Assembly: GCF_010365285.1 (NCBI RefSeq)
Contig: NZ_CP048286.1
Location: forward strand, 3,607,501-3,671,500
From: Paenibacillus rhizovicinus
GTDB lineage: Bacteria; Bacillota; Bacilli; Paenibacillales; Paenibacillaceae
Reading direction: 5' to 3'
DNA length: 64,000 bases
Shown here: in pieces, positions 21,013 through 30,435 of the stretch
Position numbering within the stretch: position 1 is the first letter of the stretch
Layout of the letters: every line of letters begins with the position of its first letter
The notes under the pieces: generated by a model
What the model was told of the DNA's origin: nothing
What the model saw: only the letters and a program-made list of their open reading frames with translations
Database searches by the model: none
Made by a program: the position numbers and the translations under genes

Positions 21013-22188
21013 ATGGTGGAAGTTAAGGGCGATCGACCATTCATTTACTTGGATCATGCAGCAACTTCATGGCCGAAACCTGCTGCAGTAATAGAAGCGG
21101 TTAGGGAAGCGATGGAGCATGATAGTGCGAATCCGGGTCGCGGCAGCCATGCGATGGCCGTGAGAGCGAGTCGTATATTGTTTGATACGCGTAAGTCGTT
21201 AGCTAAACTGCTTGCCGTCAAAAATCCGAACGATATCGCATTTGCATTGAATACGTCGATGGCGCTGAATACTGTGATTAAGGGATTCCTTAAGCCCGGC
21301 GATCATGTAATTGCAACTGCTATTGAACATAACTCGGTGCGCAGGCCGCTTGAATATTTGAAGAAACTTGGGATCATCGATGTTACCTATGTAGAACCGG
21401 ATGAGCGGGGGCAGTTAGATGCTAAACAAGTAGGACTGGCGTTTCGGCCGAATACCAAATTAGCGGTGGTCAGTCATAGTTCGAATTTATTGGGTTCTAT
21501 ATTGCCCGTTGCGGACATCGGAGAATTGACAAGGCGGAACGGTGTCAAACTGCTGGTGGATGCGGCGCAGACAGCGGGAATTATGGACATCGACGTGGAA
21601 GGCATGGGGATTGACTTCCTTGCTTTTCCGGGCCACAAAGGGCTTCTGGGGCCGCAAGGCACAGGTGGGCTGTATATACACCCTGATGTCGATTTGGAGC
21701 CTCTGCTGCACGGTGGGACGGGCAGTCAATCGGAATCCATTGAACAGCCCTCGGTAAGGCCGGATCGCTACGAAGCAGGGACGCAAAACACCGCCGGAAT
21801 CAGCGGGCTTGGAGCCGGGGTCAAGTATGTCCTGCATGAGACGGTTCAAAAGATCCATAATAAAGAATGGGCATTGACGCAGAACATAATGGAGGGATTA
21901 GGTGCCCTGAAGAACGTTCGTCTTCTTGGGCCTGAGCTGGGCCAACCGAGAACGGGAATCGTGTCATTCGTTATTGATGGCGCAGATCCATCGGAAATCG
22001 GATTTATTTTGGACCAGCACTATAACATAGCGGTACGCACGGGGTTTCATTGTACGCCGCTCGCTCATGAAACTGCGGGAACGTTGGAGACGGGAGCGGT
22101 TCGTGCGAGCGTGGGGTGCTTTACGACTTCGCAAGAGGTGGAGGCCTTTGTGGAGGCTGTGAAAGAAATCGTTCAACACTACAGCTAA
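21013..22188 (+). CDS. Class V aminotransferase, cysteine desulfurase-like (EF2568 type)
   Basis: 391 residues, PLP-dependent. The N-terminus IYLDHAATSWPKP, the PLP lysine in FPGHKGLLGPQGTGG (about residue 208) and the persulfide-forming cysteine in RTGFHCTPLAHE (about 346) are visible. This matches the cysteine desulfurase-like group often found with Se/S-carrier-like (DUF3343) proteins, and one occurs at 23450. It probably mobilises sulfur or selenium from (seleno)cysteine; the acceptor is not known. Start ATG has a GGGGGCGGGAGA-type site. Confidence 0.88.
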   Translation: MVEVKGDRPFIYLDHAATSWPKPAAVIEAVREAMEHDSANPGRGSHAMAVRASRILFDTRKSLAKLLAVKNPNDIAFALNTSMALNTVIKGFLKPGDHVIATAIEHNSVRRPLEYLKKLGIIDVTYVEPDERGQLDAKQVGLAFRPNTKLAVVSHSSNLLGSILPVADIGELTRRNGVKLLVDAAQTAGIMDIDVEGMGIDFLAFPGHKGLLGPQGTGGLYIHPDVDLEPLLHGGTGSQSESIEQPSVRPDRYEAGTQNTAGISGLGAGVKYVLHETVQKIHNKEWALTQNIMEGLGALKNVRLLGPELGQPRTGIVSFVIDGADPSEIGFILDQHYNIAVRTGFHCTPLAHETAGTLETGAVRASVGCFTTSQEVEAFVEAVKEIVQHYS

Positions 22189-22218
22189 GAAAGCACGGAA
22201 TGGGAGAGAAACACTTAC

Positions 22219-22713
22219 ATGGATCAATGGATTGAAAGGCCGTTCGATTGGGTGTCGGTTGGCCTGCTTGTAGTCGTCTTACTATTGCTTATTCGTAATT
22301 TCGTGTTGGGCAGCAAGTTGAAGAAACTGAGAAAGAACTATACGCAGTTCATGAACGGTACTGGGGTGGAGGGTCTGGAAGATGTCATCATACAGATCAA
22401 GGATCAGCTGCAGAGGCAAGAGGAACAGCAACGCAGCTTGAAACAGACGGTTACCGGATTGAGCGAGACGTTAAAGAGGAAGAAAGGCAACATCGGCATT
22501 CATCGCTACAATGCATTTGCAGATCGCGGAAGCGACTTAAGCTTCTCGGTTGCCCTTGTTAATGACGAGAAGGATGGTATGGTGCTTAGCGGTATTCACG
22601 GGCGCGATGAAACATTCGTCTATGCAAAGCCCCTAAAAGAGGGACAGTCGGCGTATGCGTTAACTCCCGAAGAAATCGAAGCGATCAATCTGGCCTTGCA
22701 ACAGGAAAAGTAG
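22219..22713 (+). CDS. DUF4446 family membrane-anchored protein
   Basis: 164 residues. One hydrophobic segment (about 12-28, VSVGLLVVVLLLLIRNF) is followed by a predicted coiled coil rich in Gln/Glu/Lys (about 35-90). The conserved C-terminal domain contains HRYNAFADRGSDLSFSVAL and YALTPEEIEAI. Function unknown; family members occur in this origin-proximal position in many Bacilli. Its last 29 bases overlap the convergent yyaC. Confidence 0.85.
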   Translation: MDQWIERPFDWVSVGLLVVVLLLLIRNFVLGSKLKKLRKNYTQFMNGTGVEGLEDVIIQIKDQLQRQEEQQRSLKQTVTGLSETLKRKKGNIGIHRYNAFADRGSDLSFSVALVNDEKDGMVLSGIHGRDETFVYAKPLKEGQSAYALTPEEIEAINLALQQEK

Positions 22714-23278
22714 CCGGACGCGTGCACTTCATGATGGAAGAAAATAAGCTGTGCGCGATAATATCGGACATTCGCATGACAAGATGGAGACGCGTATTCT
22801 GAAGGACGAAATATTCCATGAAGCCTCCCACGTTGACGATGCCGGTAATATGGATGTCGCCGACCGGTGGCAGATCTTTGTTTACTCCGGCGCCAGGCCG
22901 AACGGGACCTGTACCAACTTGAATGCAGCCAACGCTTGCCGCTTGGCCGAGGCAGGCATCGATGCCGATTACAAAAGGCTTGCGAACATGCTTGTTGATG
23001 TCGATCAGCGTCTCATCCAAGTTCATTGCGTGGACCGGTTCTTCCAGCGTGCCGTACAAGTCAAAGAATGGACTTCTGTATTTGCTCAGCGAAGTGCCGA
23101 CAAGCGGACCAAGGGAATCGCCGGTTGAGCGGTCGGTGCCAACGCATACGACGACAATTCGGCGATCAGAAGAAACGTTATCGAGCAGATACGTCATGCG
23201 ATTGATAAGCAGTCCGGTGATGTTAGGCTCCGTATAAGGTACTTTGAGCGGCGTTTCTTTCATCCCTGGCAGTTTCAT
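22685..23278 (-). CDS. yyaC: Spore protease-like protein YyaC
   Basis: 197 residues. Conserved segments are VVVCVGTDRSTGDSLGPLVG, FVIGIDACLGQ and VGDIHITGIVNVGGFMEYFVLQ, as in YyaC (DUF1256), a sporulation-associated relative of the germination protease. Presence supports an endospore-former. Oriented opposite to its neighbours; the C-terminus overlaps the 3' end of the DUF4446 gene. AGGGGA-type site before the ATG. Confidence 0.92.
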   Translation of the reverse strand: MKLPGMKETPLKVPYTEPNITGLLINRMTYLLDNVSSDRRIVVVCVGTDRSTGDSLGPLVGTSLSKYRSPFFDLYGTLEEPVHAMNLDETLIDINKHVRKPFVIGIDACLGQAASVGCIQVGTGPVRPGAGVNKDLPPVGDIHITGIVNVGGFMEYFVLQNTRLHLVMRMSDIIAHSLFSSIMKCTRPATFPVARPD

Positions 23279-23449
23279 AGATTCCCCTCCCGCAAAGCTC
23301 TATGAATAATCGGCAGCGCAGCAGACCAGCATCTAGATTTAATAGATTGTGCTGCGCGTACGCTTGGTTACTAGTATATGGATGGGACAACCATTTTATA
23401 CTTGCCTGCGCAGGGGATCTTCAATAAAATCAGTCAGGAGGCGAGAAGC

Positions 23450-23689
23450 GTGCTGATCGCGTTTGACTCCACCCAGCAGGCGCTGCGTGCAGAGATGCTA
23501 TTAGAATACGCGGAAATTGAAATAGATATCTGTCCGACACCGAAACAAATCACGGCCGGATGTGCACTATCAATTCATTTTCCGGAAGAAGATTTGTTAG
23601 CCGTTCATGAGGTTATCGTGCAGGAACGCGTTGAAATTCGAGGAATATTCAAGCAAATCGAAGACCAATATGAGGCTGTCGATATATAG
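23450..23689 (+). CDS. DUF3343 protein, Se/S-carrier-like
   Basis: 79 residues from a GTG at 23450, chosen because AGGAGGCG lies about 8 bp upstream; an ATG at 23378 would add 24 atypical residues. The sequence starts (V)LIAFDSTQQALRAEMLL and has CPTPKQITAGCALSIHF with two cysteines, as in the putative Se/S carrier family. The nearby class V aminotransferase is the likely donor. Function inferred from family pairing only. Confidence 0.85.
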   Translation: MLIAFDSTQQALRAEMLLEYAEIEIDICPTPKQITAGCALSIHFPEEDLLAVHEVIVQERVEIRGIFKQIEDQYEAVDI

Positions 23690-23733
23690 AGAAGAACGAC
23701 AGTAACGTGGGATAAGAGGAGGAGCGGATCGAG

Positions 23734-23973
23734 ATGGAGAGGAAACAGTTTGAATTAGGCGATATTGTTCAAATGAAAAAGCAGCATCCCTGCGGCACGA
23801 ATGAAATGGAGATCATCCGTATGGGGATGGACATTCGCATTAAATGCGTTGGCTGCAAGCATAGTGTGCTTATCCCGCGCGCGAAGTTCGAGAAAAACTT
23901 GAAAAAAGTACTGCGATCCGCCGCCGAAAAGCAGCCAAATGAGGGAGAAGGGCATTCATCTTCACCATCCTAA
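23734..23973 (+). CDS. DUF951 family protein
   Basis: 79 residues. MKKQHPCGTNEMEIIRMGMDIRIKC, followed by VGCKHSVLIPRAKFEKNLKKV, is the DUF951 signature; the cysteines (HPCG, KCVGC) suggest metal binding. A short protein conserved in Firmicutes next to parB/ychF-type genes. The tail is hydrophilic and variable. Function unknown. GAGGAG lies upstream of the ATG. Confidence 0.9.
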   Translation: MERKQFELGDIVQMKKQHPCGTNEMEIIRMGMDIRIKCVGCKHSVLIPRAKFEKNLKKVLRSAAEKQPNEGEGHSSSPS

Positions 23974-24048
23974 AAAAAACGAAAAAAAAGGCTTGCATTG
24001 GGACGAGCCTCGTGATAAGATAATCCTTGCTGACTGACAAACACACAT

Positions 24049-24139
24049 GGAGAGGTACCCAAGAGGCCCAAGGGGGCTGACTCGAAATCAGCTAGGCGTG
24101 TCACAGCGTGCGTGGGTTCGAATCCCACCCTCTCCGCCA
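24049..24139 (+). tRNA. tRNA-Ser (anticodon CGA)
   Basis: The acceptor stem GGAGAGG pairs with CCTCTCC, with G discriminator and encoded CCA. The anticodon stem GCTGA/TCAGC holds loop CTCGAAA, giving anticodon CGA. A long variable arm (GCGTG/CGTGC with wobble pairs) and T-arm GTGGG-TTCGAAT-CCCAC are present. Length and long variable arm identify a serine tRNA. Confidence 0.97.
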
Positions 24140-24153
24140 TAACCCTTAAATCG

Positions 24154-24183
24154 AAGCGATCCTAACGGATCGCTTTTTTTGTT
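24154..24183 (+). terminator. Terminator of tRNA-Ser
   Basis: AGCGATCC / GGATCGCT stem with TAAC loop, followed by eight T, 14 bp after the tRNA. A second small inverted repeat (GTTGTCTA-AAA-TAGACAAC, 24181-24199) follows. Confidence 0.88.
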
Positions 24184-24313
24184 GTCTAAAATAGACAACT
24201 CCAATTAAAATGGCGATATCTTCCCCAACGTCGGAGAGGATTTGCAGATGAATGAAACGGCGGCTTGCCGGATGGTGAAGCGGTTCGAGACGGGAATAGA
24301 GGAAGACATGGGT

Positions 24314-24520
24314 TCTGTGCTGGGTGCTGGAGGAAAGAGGACGGGGCAGGGTCTGAAACCGGTGCTATAGGTAAGGACCGAAGCAAGTTCTGTGCCGGGT
24401 GCTGGAGGAAAGAGGAGGAGGCAGGGTCTGAACTTGGTGCTAGAGGAAAGGGACGAAGCAGGATCTGAATCGGGTGCTGGAGGAAAGGGACAAAGCAGGA
24501 TCCGAATAGGGTGCTAATGG
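24314..24520. repeat. 37/38-bp degenerate tandem repeat
   Basis: Five full units and one partial start at 24314 (38 bp), 24352 (37), 24389 (38), 24427 (37), 24464 (37) and 24501. The unit begins TCTG and contains GGTGCTGGAGGAAAG followed by an A/G-rich part ending GCAGGG or GCAGGA. G-rich on the plus strand. There is no convincing gene in 24184-24726; short frames across the array lack ribosome sites and are products of the repeat. Confidence 0.85.
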
Positions 24521-24726
24521 AGATAGAGTTTAGGGCAAGGACATTGCCTAAAGCGGATATCGGAGGCACTGGCAGGGACAAGGCGTGAAGCGGGAACAGG
24601 AGAGGGAGAGCAGACGCCGTTATGTAAGACAGCACGGGCGGTGCGGGAGCTGCGACACTGCCTCACGGTATTTTACCAGGGTACGTTAGGGTATGTTACG
24701 AATATACAGGATCGAGGAGATGCACG

Positions 24727-26484
24727 ATGTACAAGTTGCTGTTGGCTGACGACGAGGCGGATGTCAGAGAAGGCATACTGCAGGAGATCGAGTGGGAAGC
24801 GGAAGGCTTCCAGGTCGTCGATGTAGCTGAGAACGGGCGTGAAGCGCTGGAGATGGCCGAAAGGTGGATGCCGGACGTCCTCGTAACCGATATTCGTATG
24901 CCGTTCATGGACGGATTGAAGCTGTCTGAGCAAATTCGTGGTCTGATGCCAGGCACGAAAATTATCATCCTGACCGGCTTTGACGAATTCGAATATGCCC
25001 GGCAAGCCATCCACCTCAAGGTAGAGGAGTTCGTATTGAAGCCTTTCTCCGCGGAGGAACTGGTACAAGCACTTCGTAGAGTGAAGAGCCGCCTCGAAGC
25101 CGAAATGTCCGAACGCGAGAACGTCGATGCGCTCCGCGAGCACTACAACAAGAGTCTTCCCCTATTGCGGGAAGTGTTTCTTGGCACGCTCGTTACGCGG
25201 AAGCTCAGCGAACGGGAAATCGAGGAGAAGATCGAACATTACGATCTTGCGCTCCGCGGCGCTTGCTGCACGGTATCTGTCTTGCTGTTGGACGGGAGCG
25301 AATCCGGAACCGGATCGAGCGGGAACATAAAAGCACCCGGGGATAACGAGCCCGCGGCAGTTCGCCCTGCAGGCTTATCGCTATACGAGTCCCGGGACTT
25401 CGAGCTGCGCCGGTTCGCCGTGCGAAATATCGCGGAGGAGATCGTTGGCCGCCGCTTGGCGGGATACGTCTTCCAGCATAACGAACGGGTCGTCGTGCTG
25501 ACCGCGGCACCGGCAGCGGCAGTTTCGACGGGCGAACACGCCGCTGCCGCCGAGCCGATAGCAACCGCGGATCGCGAACATAACCAGACGCCGCAATTGC
25601 TTGAAGAAATACGTCAAAACGTCGAACGCTATTTGAAGCTGACCGTTACGATCGGGACGAGCAGCGCAGCTTTCCCGCTGACCGGTCTTAAGGCCGCCTA
25701 TGACGATGCGATCGCCGCGCTCGATTACCGGATGCTGCTCGGCAGCAATCGCGTGATCTCGATCGAAGACGTAGAGACGCGCCATGCTGCGCACGTAAGG
25801 TTCGACGAGCTGCATGAACAATCGCTGCTGCGTTGTCTGAAGGTGGGGACCGTTTCCGAGATGTCCATGATCGTCGACCAGCTGTTCTCTCCCTTTCTGA
25901 ACAGCGGTAGTCCGGTCTCCTTCCTCGATGCGCAAGTGTTCCTGCTGCAACTGTCTACGACGATGCTCAAAGCCGCGCAAGACACCGATAACGGCCCGGG
26001 CGGCTTCGGCGGCACCAGCGGCACCCCAAGCCCGAATATCCTCAAGGAATTGATTCAGTTCGGCAGCATGCATGAAGCGAAGAACTGGGTTGTCTCCACC
26101 TGCGAGGCGATGATGGGGAGAATCGCGGCCGGCCGTCAGACCGCCTACCACTCGCTCGTGGAAGAAGCTCGCAGTTATACGAAAGCCAACTACGCTGACA
26201 GCGAGATCAATATTGCGAAAATATGCGCCGTCCTGCACATAAGCGCGGGCTACTTTAGCAGCATTTTCAAACGGGAGACGAAGATGACTTACATGGGATA
26301 CCTTCTTCATGTCCGAATGGAAGCGGCGAAGGATTTACTGCTCACGACGGATCTCAAGACGTTCGAGATTGCCGAGAAAGTCGGTTACGCCGATCCGAAC
26401 TACTTCAGCTTCAGCTTCAAGAAGCATGTCGGCCAATCGCCGAAGGACTATCGGAACGGGGCGGGAAGGGATGCCGTGCAATGA
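24727..26484 (+). CDS. Response regulator, AraC-type (YesN-like)
   Basis: 585 residues. The receiver domain begins YKLLLADDEADVREGI, with phospho-acceptor Asp in DVLVTDIRMPFMDGL (about residue 56) and a conserved Lys in FVLKPFSAEE. A long central region (about 130-470) is variable. The C-terminal AraC/XylS pair of helix-turn-helices has NIAKICAVLHISAGYFSSIFKRE and EIAEKVGYADPNYFSFSFKKHVGQSP. ATGA overlap with the histidine kinase gene. Likely activates the downstream mglBAC transporter in response to sugar. Confidence 0.93.
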   Translation: MYKLLLADDEADVREGILQEIEWEAEGFQVVDVAENGREALEMAERWMPDVLVTDIRMPFMDGLKLSEQIRGLMPGTKIIILTGFDEFEYARQAIHLKVEEFVLKPFSAEELVQALRRVKSRLEAEMSERENVDALREHYNKSLPLLREVFLGTLVTRKLSEREIEEKIEHYDLALRGACCTVSVLLLDGSESGTGSSGNIKAPGDNEPAAVRPAGLSLYESRDFELRRFAVRNIAEEIVGRRLAGYVFQHNERVVVLTAAPAAAVSTGEHAAAAEPIATADREHNQTPQLLEEIRQNVERYLKLTVTIGTSSAAFPLTGLKAAYDDAIAALDYRMLLGSNRVISIEDVETRHAAHVRFDELHEQSLLRCLKVGTVSEMSMIVDQLFSPFLNSGSPVSFLDAQVFLLQLSTTMLKAAQDTDNGPGGFGGTSGTPSPNILKELIQFGSMHEAKNWVVSTCEAMMGRIAAGRQTAYHSLVEEARSYTKANYADSEINIAKICAVLHISAGYFSSIFKRETKMTYMGYLLHVRMEAAKDLLLTTDLKTFEIAEKVGYADPNYFSFSFKKHVGQSPKDYRNGAGRDAVQ

Positions 26485-28250
26485 AGCGAAGACTCCGATT
26501 CCGCATGTATCAGTTCAAGAGTATTCAGTTTCTGATCGCCGTTTCGTTCACCGTGATGACCGTGGTCGTCGTTTTCTTCGTCAGTGCGGTACTCTACGAC
26601 AAGTTCGACCGTACGGCAGCCAATAATGCGTCGATCTCCAATCAGCAAGTTGTCTTTCAAGTCGCGAACTACGTCAATAGCTACATTCGGAATATGGCTA
26701 CGTTATTCAACTCGGTCGACAGCAATATCCGGGCAGCGGGAGGAGAGGTAACGAACAAGCAGATGCTGGACCAGCTGAACACGATATTCGGGACGCGCGA
26801 TGACCTGGTCTCATTTGCCCTGTTCACCGTCGACGGTAAACGGCTGCTCGCATTACCGGCGGCCGAGATGCGGTCGAATACGAATCTGAAGAGTCAAAGC
26901 TGGTTTCAATCCGCGATCGAAAATCCGAACCACCTCAGCTTCTCCATCCCGCATGTGCAAAATTTATTCAAAGGCGAATACAAGTGGGTCGTATCGATGA
27001 GCAAAGGCATCAAGCTGATCGTAGACGGCAAGCAGATCAACGCCGTTCTTCTCGTCGACGTGAATTTCAAGCGAATTGACGATCTGTCACGGAGCGTGCA
27101 ATTGGGGCAGAAGGGATACGTTTATATCATTGACGAATCGGCAGGCAACATTATCTACCATCCGCAGCAGCAGCTGATCTATGCGGGGCTTAAATACGAG
27201 AATGTCGAGCAGGCGCTGAAATATACGTTCGGCAGCTATTTCGACGACTCTACCGGCGAGGACCGGCTGATTACGATTCAAACCGTCAGCAACGTTGGCT
27301 GGAAAATCGTCGGCGTTTCCTACATGGATGAGATCATCACGACGCGCAGGACAATCACCGGCTTCCTTGCCTGGCTGCTCGGGGCGGTGCTCGTATTCGT
27401 TCTGCTTATGACATGGTACCTGTCGGCGAAGATATCGCAGCCGATCAAATGGCTGGAGCAATCGATGAGGCTCGTGGAAAGGGGCCGGTTCGACATCCAT
27501 ATACCCGTTCGGGGAAACGACGAGGTGGGGAGGCTGTCGCGAAGGTTCAACCTGATGGTGAACCGCATTCGCGAGCTGATGGAGGAGAATACCCGCGAGC
27601 AGGAAATGAAGCGGAAGAGCGAGCTCGAAGTGCTGCAGTCGCAAATTCATCCGCATTTCTTGTACAACACGCTTAATTCGGTCGTCCGGCTGGCTGGGAC
27701 GGGCAAGACCGTCGAGGTCATTACGATGATTACGTCGCTGTCGAAATTCTTCCGCATCAGCTTGTCGAAGGGGCAGCACATCATCTCGGTGGCAGACGAG
27801 CTGGAGCATATCCGGAATTACTTGGTCATCCAGAGCATGCGGTACAAAAACAAGTTCGATTTTACGATCGAAGCGGAAGACAAGGCGCTGAACTGCAGAA
27901 CGATCAAGCTGATTCTCCAGCCGATCGTCGAGAACGCGATTTATCATGGCATCGAGCCTGGCGTCGACGAAGGGCGCATCGCGATTTCCGCGAGCATCAT
28001 CGAGGGCAGTCTCCGCCTGCGCGTGCAGGACGACGGCGTCGGCATTCCGCCGGACAAGCTTGCAGGTCTGCTGGAACCGGGAGGCGCGCAATCGGACGAC
28101 CCTGGCAGCGGAATCGGAATCCGTAATGTGCATGAGCGGATTCGGCTTCATTTTGGCGACGCGTACGGGCTGCGAATCGAGAGCGAACGCGAAGAGGGAA
28201 CGACAGTGGATATTTGGCTTCCCTGCCTGACAGAGGAGGAGAGAGCATGA
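26481..28250 (+). CDS. Sensor histidine kinase, YesM-like
   Basis: 589 residues. Transmembrane helix near residues 14-36, an extracellular Cache-like sensor domain, a second helix near 290-312 and HAMP. The His_kinase segment SQIHPHFLYNTLNSVVRL carries the phosphorylated histidine. HATPase motifs are LQPIVENAIYHGI, VQDDGVGIPPDKL and GSGIGIRNVHERI. Overlaps both neighbours by ATGA, so RR, HK and the following lipoprotein are one translationally coupled operon. Ligand probably a sugar, possibly presented by the lipoprotein. Confidence 0.93.
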   Translation: MKRRLRFRMYQFKSIQFLIAVSFTVMTVVVVFFVSAVLYDKFDRTAANNASISNQQVVFQVANYVNSYIRNMATLFNSVDSNIRAAGGEVTNKQMLDQLNTIFGTRDDLVSFALFTVDGKRLLALPAAEMRSNTNLKSQSWFQSAIENPNHLSFSIPHVQNLFKGEYKWVVSMSKGIKLIVDGKQINAVLLVDVNFKRIDDLSRSVQLGQKGYVYIIDESAGNIIYHPQQQLIYAGLKYENVEQALKYTFGSYFDDSTGEDRLITIQTVSNVGWKIVGVSYMDEIITTRRTITGFLAWLLGAVLVFVLLMTWYLSAKISQPIKWLEQSMRLVERGRFDIHIPVRGNDEVGRLSRRFNLMVNRIRELMEENTREQEMKRKSELEVLQSQIHPHFLYNTLNSVVRLAGTGKTVEVITMITSLSKFFRISLSKGQHIISVADELEHIRNYLVIQSMRYKNKFDFTIEAEDKALNCRTIKLILQPIVENAIYHGIEPGVDEGRIAISASIIEGSLRLRVQDDGVGIPPDKLAGLLEPGGAQSDDPGSGIGIRNVHERIRLHFGDAYGLRIESEREEGTTVDIWLPCLTEEERA

Positions 28251-29233
28251 AACGGGTAAAACTGCTGGCTATCATGATGCTCCTGATCGCGCTGCCGTTG
28301 GCAACGTCTTGCGCGCGCACGAAAGAGCTGCAATCTTCGTCGTCGGCGGACAGGAGAAGCGTGGCATTAATCGTGAAAGATCGGTCAGGCGAGTTTTGGA
28401 CGACGGTACGTCTCGGCGCGGAAGCGGCGGCGAAGGAGTTCAATATCGACCTCAAGTTCGACGGTACCGATAGCGACTCCGATTGGGAGGCCCAAGCTGC
28501 CCTGACCGAGCGTTATGTGGCCTATGGCGCGAATGCAGTCGTGCTTGCCGCGGCCGATTACGAGAAGCTGGCCGGAACCGTTGAAGCGGTGGAACGCCGC
28601 GGCGTTCAGGTCGTCGCGATTGAGTCGGAAATCCACTCTTCGAAGACGCGAAGCTTTATCGGCATCGACAATTACGAAGCGGGCCGACAGGCAGCGCGCA
28701 AGATGATCGAGCTGGCGGGAAATCAGGCAGGCTTGCATGTCATCGGCGACGTGCGGGGGAATCGGAATGCCATGCAGCGCGTGAAGGGCATTACGGACGA
28801 GGCGGCTGCTGCCGGTATGAAAATCACGGATACCGTCTACTGCGCTTCTACGACGAACGCTTGCAAAGCGGACATACAGAAGCTGTTGAAGCGGGTAACG
28901 AACGAAGGGCAAGCGGAAGGCATCTTGGCGCTGAATGCCGCAACCTCCTCGGAGGCCGCCAGACAATTGGATCAAATGGGGCTGGCCGGCCGCGTCAAGC
29001 TGGTCGGATTCGATAATGCCGAGGAAGAGCTGGAATGGCTGCAGGAGGGCGTTATACAGGCGACTGTCATTCAAAATCCGTTCAGCATGGGATACCTGGG
29101 CGTCAAAACGGCGGTTCAAGCGATGGACCATCAACAAGTCAATCGGAGAATCGATACGGGAACGAAAGTAATCGATGCGGAGAATATGTTCTGGTCGGAC
29201 AATCAGAAGATGCTGTTCCCGTTCGTGCAATAG
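28247..29233 (+). CDS. Periplasmic-binding-type sugar-binding lipoprotein
   Basis: 328 residues starting at the ATG that overlaps the kinase stop. N-terminal signal with lipobox LATSC (Cys near 22). The fold is the type 1 periplasmic-binding (LacI/RbsB-like) one, with ALIVKDRSGEFWTTVRLGAE, VERRGVQVVAIES, ARKMIELAGNQAGLHVIGD and VIQNPFSMGYLGVKTAVQAM. No transporter subunits are attached to it directly. The coupling to the kinase suggests a dedicated sensor protein, as in ChvE-type three-component sensing; that is inference. Confidence 0.88.
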   Translation: MKRVKLLAIMMLLIALPLATSCARTKELQSSSSADRRSVALIVKDRSGEFWTTVRLGAEAAAKEFNIDLKFDGTDSDSDWEAQAALTERYVAYGANAVVLAAADYEKLAGTVEAVERRGVQVVAIESEIHSSKTRSFIGIDNYEAGRQAARKMIELAGNQAGLHVIGDVRGNRNAMQRVKGITDEAAAAGMKITDTVYCASTTNACKADIQKLLKRVTNEGQAEGILALNAATSSEAARQLDQMGLAGRVKLVGFDNAEEELEWLQEGVIQATVIQNPFSMGYLGVKTAVQAMDHQQVNRRIDTGTKVIDAENMFWSDNQKMLFPFVQ

Positions 29234-29362
29234 CTAACGGAAGAAATTCAAGAACAGCAGAATTTCGATAGAACTGAGAAGGATTTTGAATTCGCAGCGG
29301 CCTTCCCTTGAGGCATAATCAACACATAAAGACAAACAACATCTCTTCAGGAGGGTCAAGCG

Positions 29363-30424
29363 ATGAACAAGAAATGGATTCCGATGATGGTCGTAGGAGC
29401 TTTGGCAGTAACTGCGCTTTCCGCTTGCGGCAATTCCGATAACAACAGCAACGGAGGCGGCAACGCTGCGAACGGCGGAGGAGCTTCCGGCAGCGTACCG
29501 AAAATCGGCGTGGCCATCTATAAATTCGATGATACATTCATGACCGGCGTTCGTAACGCAATCACGGATGCGGCAAAAGGCGTAGCAACCGTCGACATTG
29601 TCGACAGCCAGAACGCACAACCGACCCAGAACGATAAAGTCGACCTGTTCGTTACGAAGAAGTACGATGCGATGGCGATTAATCCAGTCGACCGCACTGC
29701 TGCAAGCGTCATCATCGACAAAGCGAAAGCAGCCGACATTCCGGTCGTCTTCCTGAACCGCGAGCCGCTCGCGGATGACATGAAGAAGTGGGACAAAGTT
29801 TACTACGTCGGTGCGAAAGCGGAGCAATCCGGCACGATGGAAGGCGAACTTCTTGCGGATTACTGGAAAGCCCATCCGGAGATGGATAAGAACAAGGACG
29901 GCAAACTCCAATACGTCATGCTGACGGGCGAGCCGGGTCACCAAGATGCCGTACTGCGCACGAAGTTCTCCATTCAAGCGCTGCAGGATGCCGGCATTCA
30001 AGTCGAGAAGATTGCCGAAGATACCGCTATGTGGGATCGCGTTAAGGCACAGGACAAAATGCAAACCTTCCTGTCCGCGAACGGCGACAAGATCGAAGCC
30101 GTTCTTGCGAACAACGACGATATGGCGCTCGGCGCAATCGAAGCGCTGAAGGCAGCCGGATATTTCAAAGACAACAAGTTCATGCCGGTTGTTGGCGTAG
30201 ATGCTACGGCTGCGGCTCAGCAAGCGCTCTCCGACGGCACATTGCTTGGAACGGTGTTGAATGATGCCAAGAACCAAGGCAAAGCGACGGTAGCGGTAGC
30301 GAGCGTCCTCGCGAAAGGCGAAACGCCAACGAAAGAGAATGTAGGCTACGACATTACGGACGGCAAATATGTCTGGATCACGTACAAGAAAATTACAAAA
30401 GACAATATGAGCGAAGCGAAGTAA
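29363..30424 (+). CDS. mglB: Galactose/methyl-galactoside ABC transporter, substrate-binding lipoprotein
   Basis: 353 residues. Lipobox LSAC (Cys near 21) and a Gly/Asn-rich linker to about residue 48. The mature domain begins IGVAIYKFDDTFMTGVRNAI. Sugar-binding family features are PVVFLNREPL, GEPGHQDAVLRTKF and VLANNDDMALGAIEALK, as in MglB. It binds the sugar outside the membrane and delivers it to MglA/MglC. Strong AGGAGGG site; 129-bp gap after the sensor operon, which probably holds its own promoter. Confidence 0.92.
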   Translation: MNKKWIPMMVVGALAVTALSACGNSDNNSNGGGNAANGGGASGSVPKIGVAIYKFDDTFMTGVRNAITDAAKGVATVDIVDSQNAQPTQNDKVDLFVTKKYDAMAINPVDRTAASVIIDKAKAADIPVVFLNREPLADDMKKWDKVYYVGAKAEQSGTMEGELLADYWKAHPEMDKNKDGKLQYVMLTGEPGHQDAVLRTKFSIQALQDAGIQVEKIAEDTAMWDRVKAQDKMQTFLSANGDKIEAVLANNDDMALGAIEALKAAGYFKDNKFMPVVGVDATAAAQQALSDGTLLGTVLNDAKNQGKATVAVASVLAKGETPTKENVGYDITDGKYVWITYKKITKDNMSEAK

Positions 30425-30435
30425 TCGGATGACCC

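Noticed and set aside
24314-24520. CRISPR array
   Set aside because: Units are contiguous and degenerate with no spacers and no cas genes nearby.
24186-24635. 150-codon frame across the 37/38-bp repeat
   Set aside because: Pro/Leu/Ser repeat product of a non-coding array whose units alternate 37 and 38 bp; no ribosome site.
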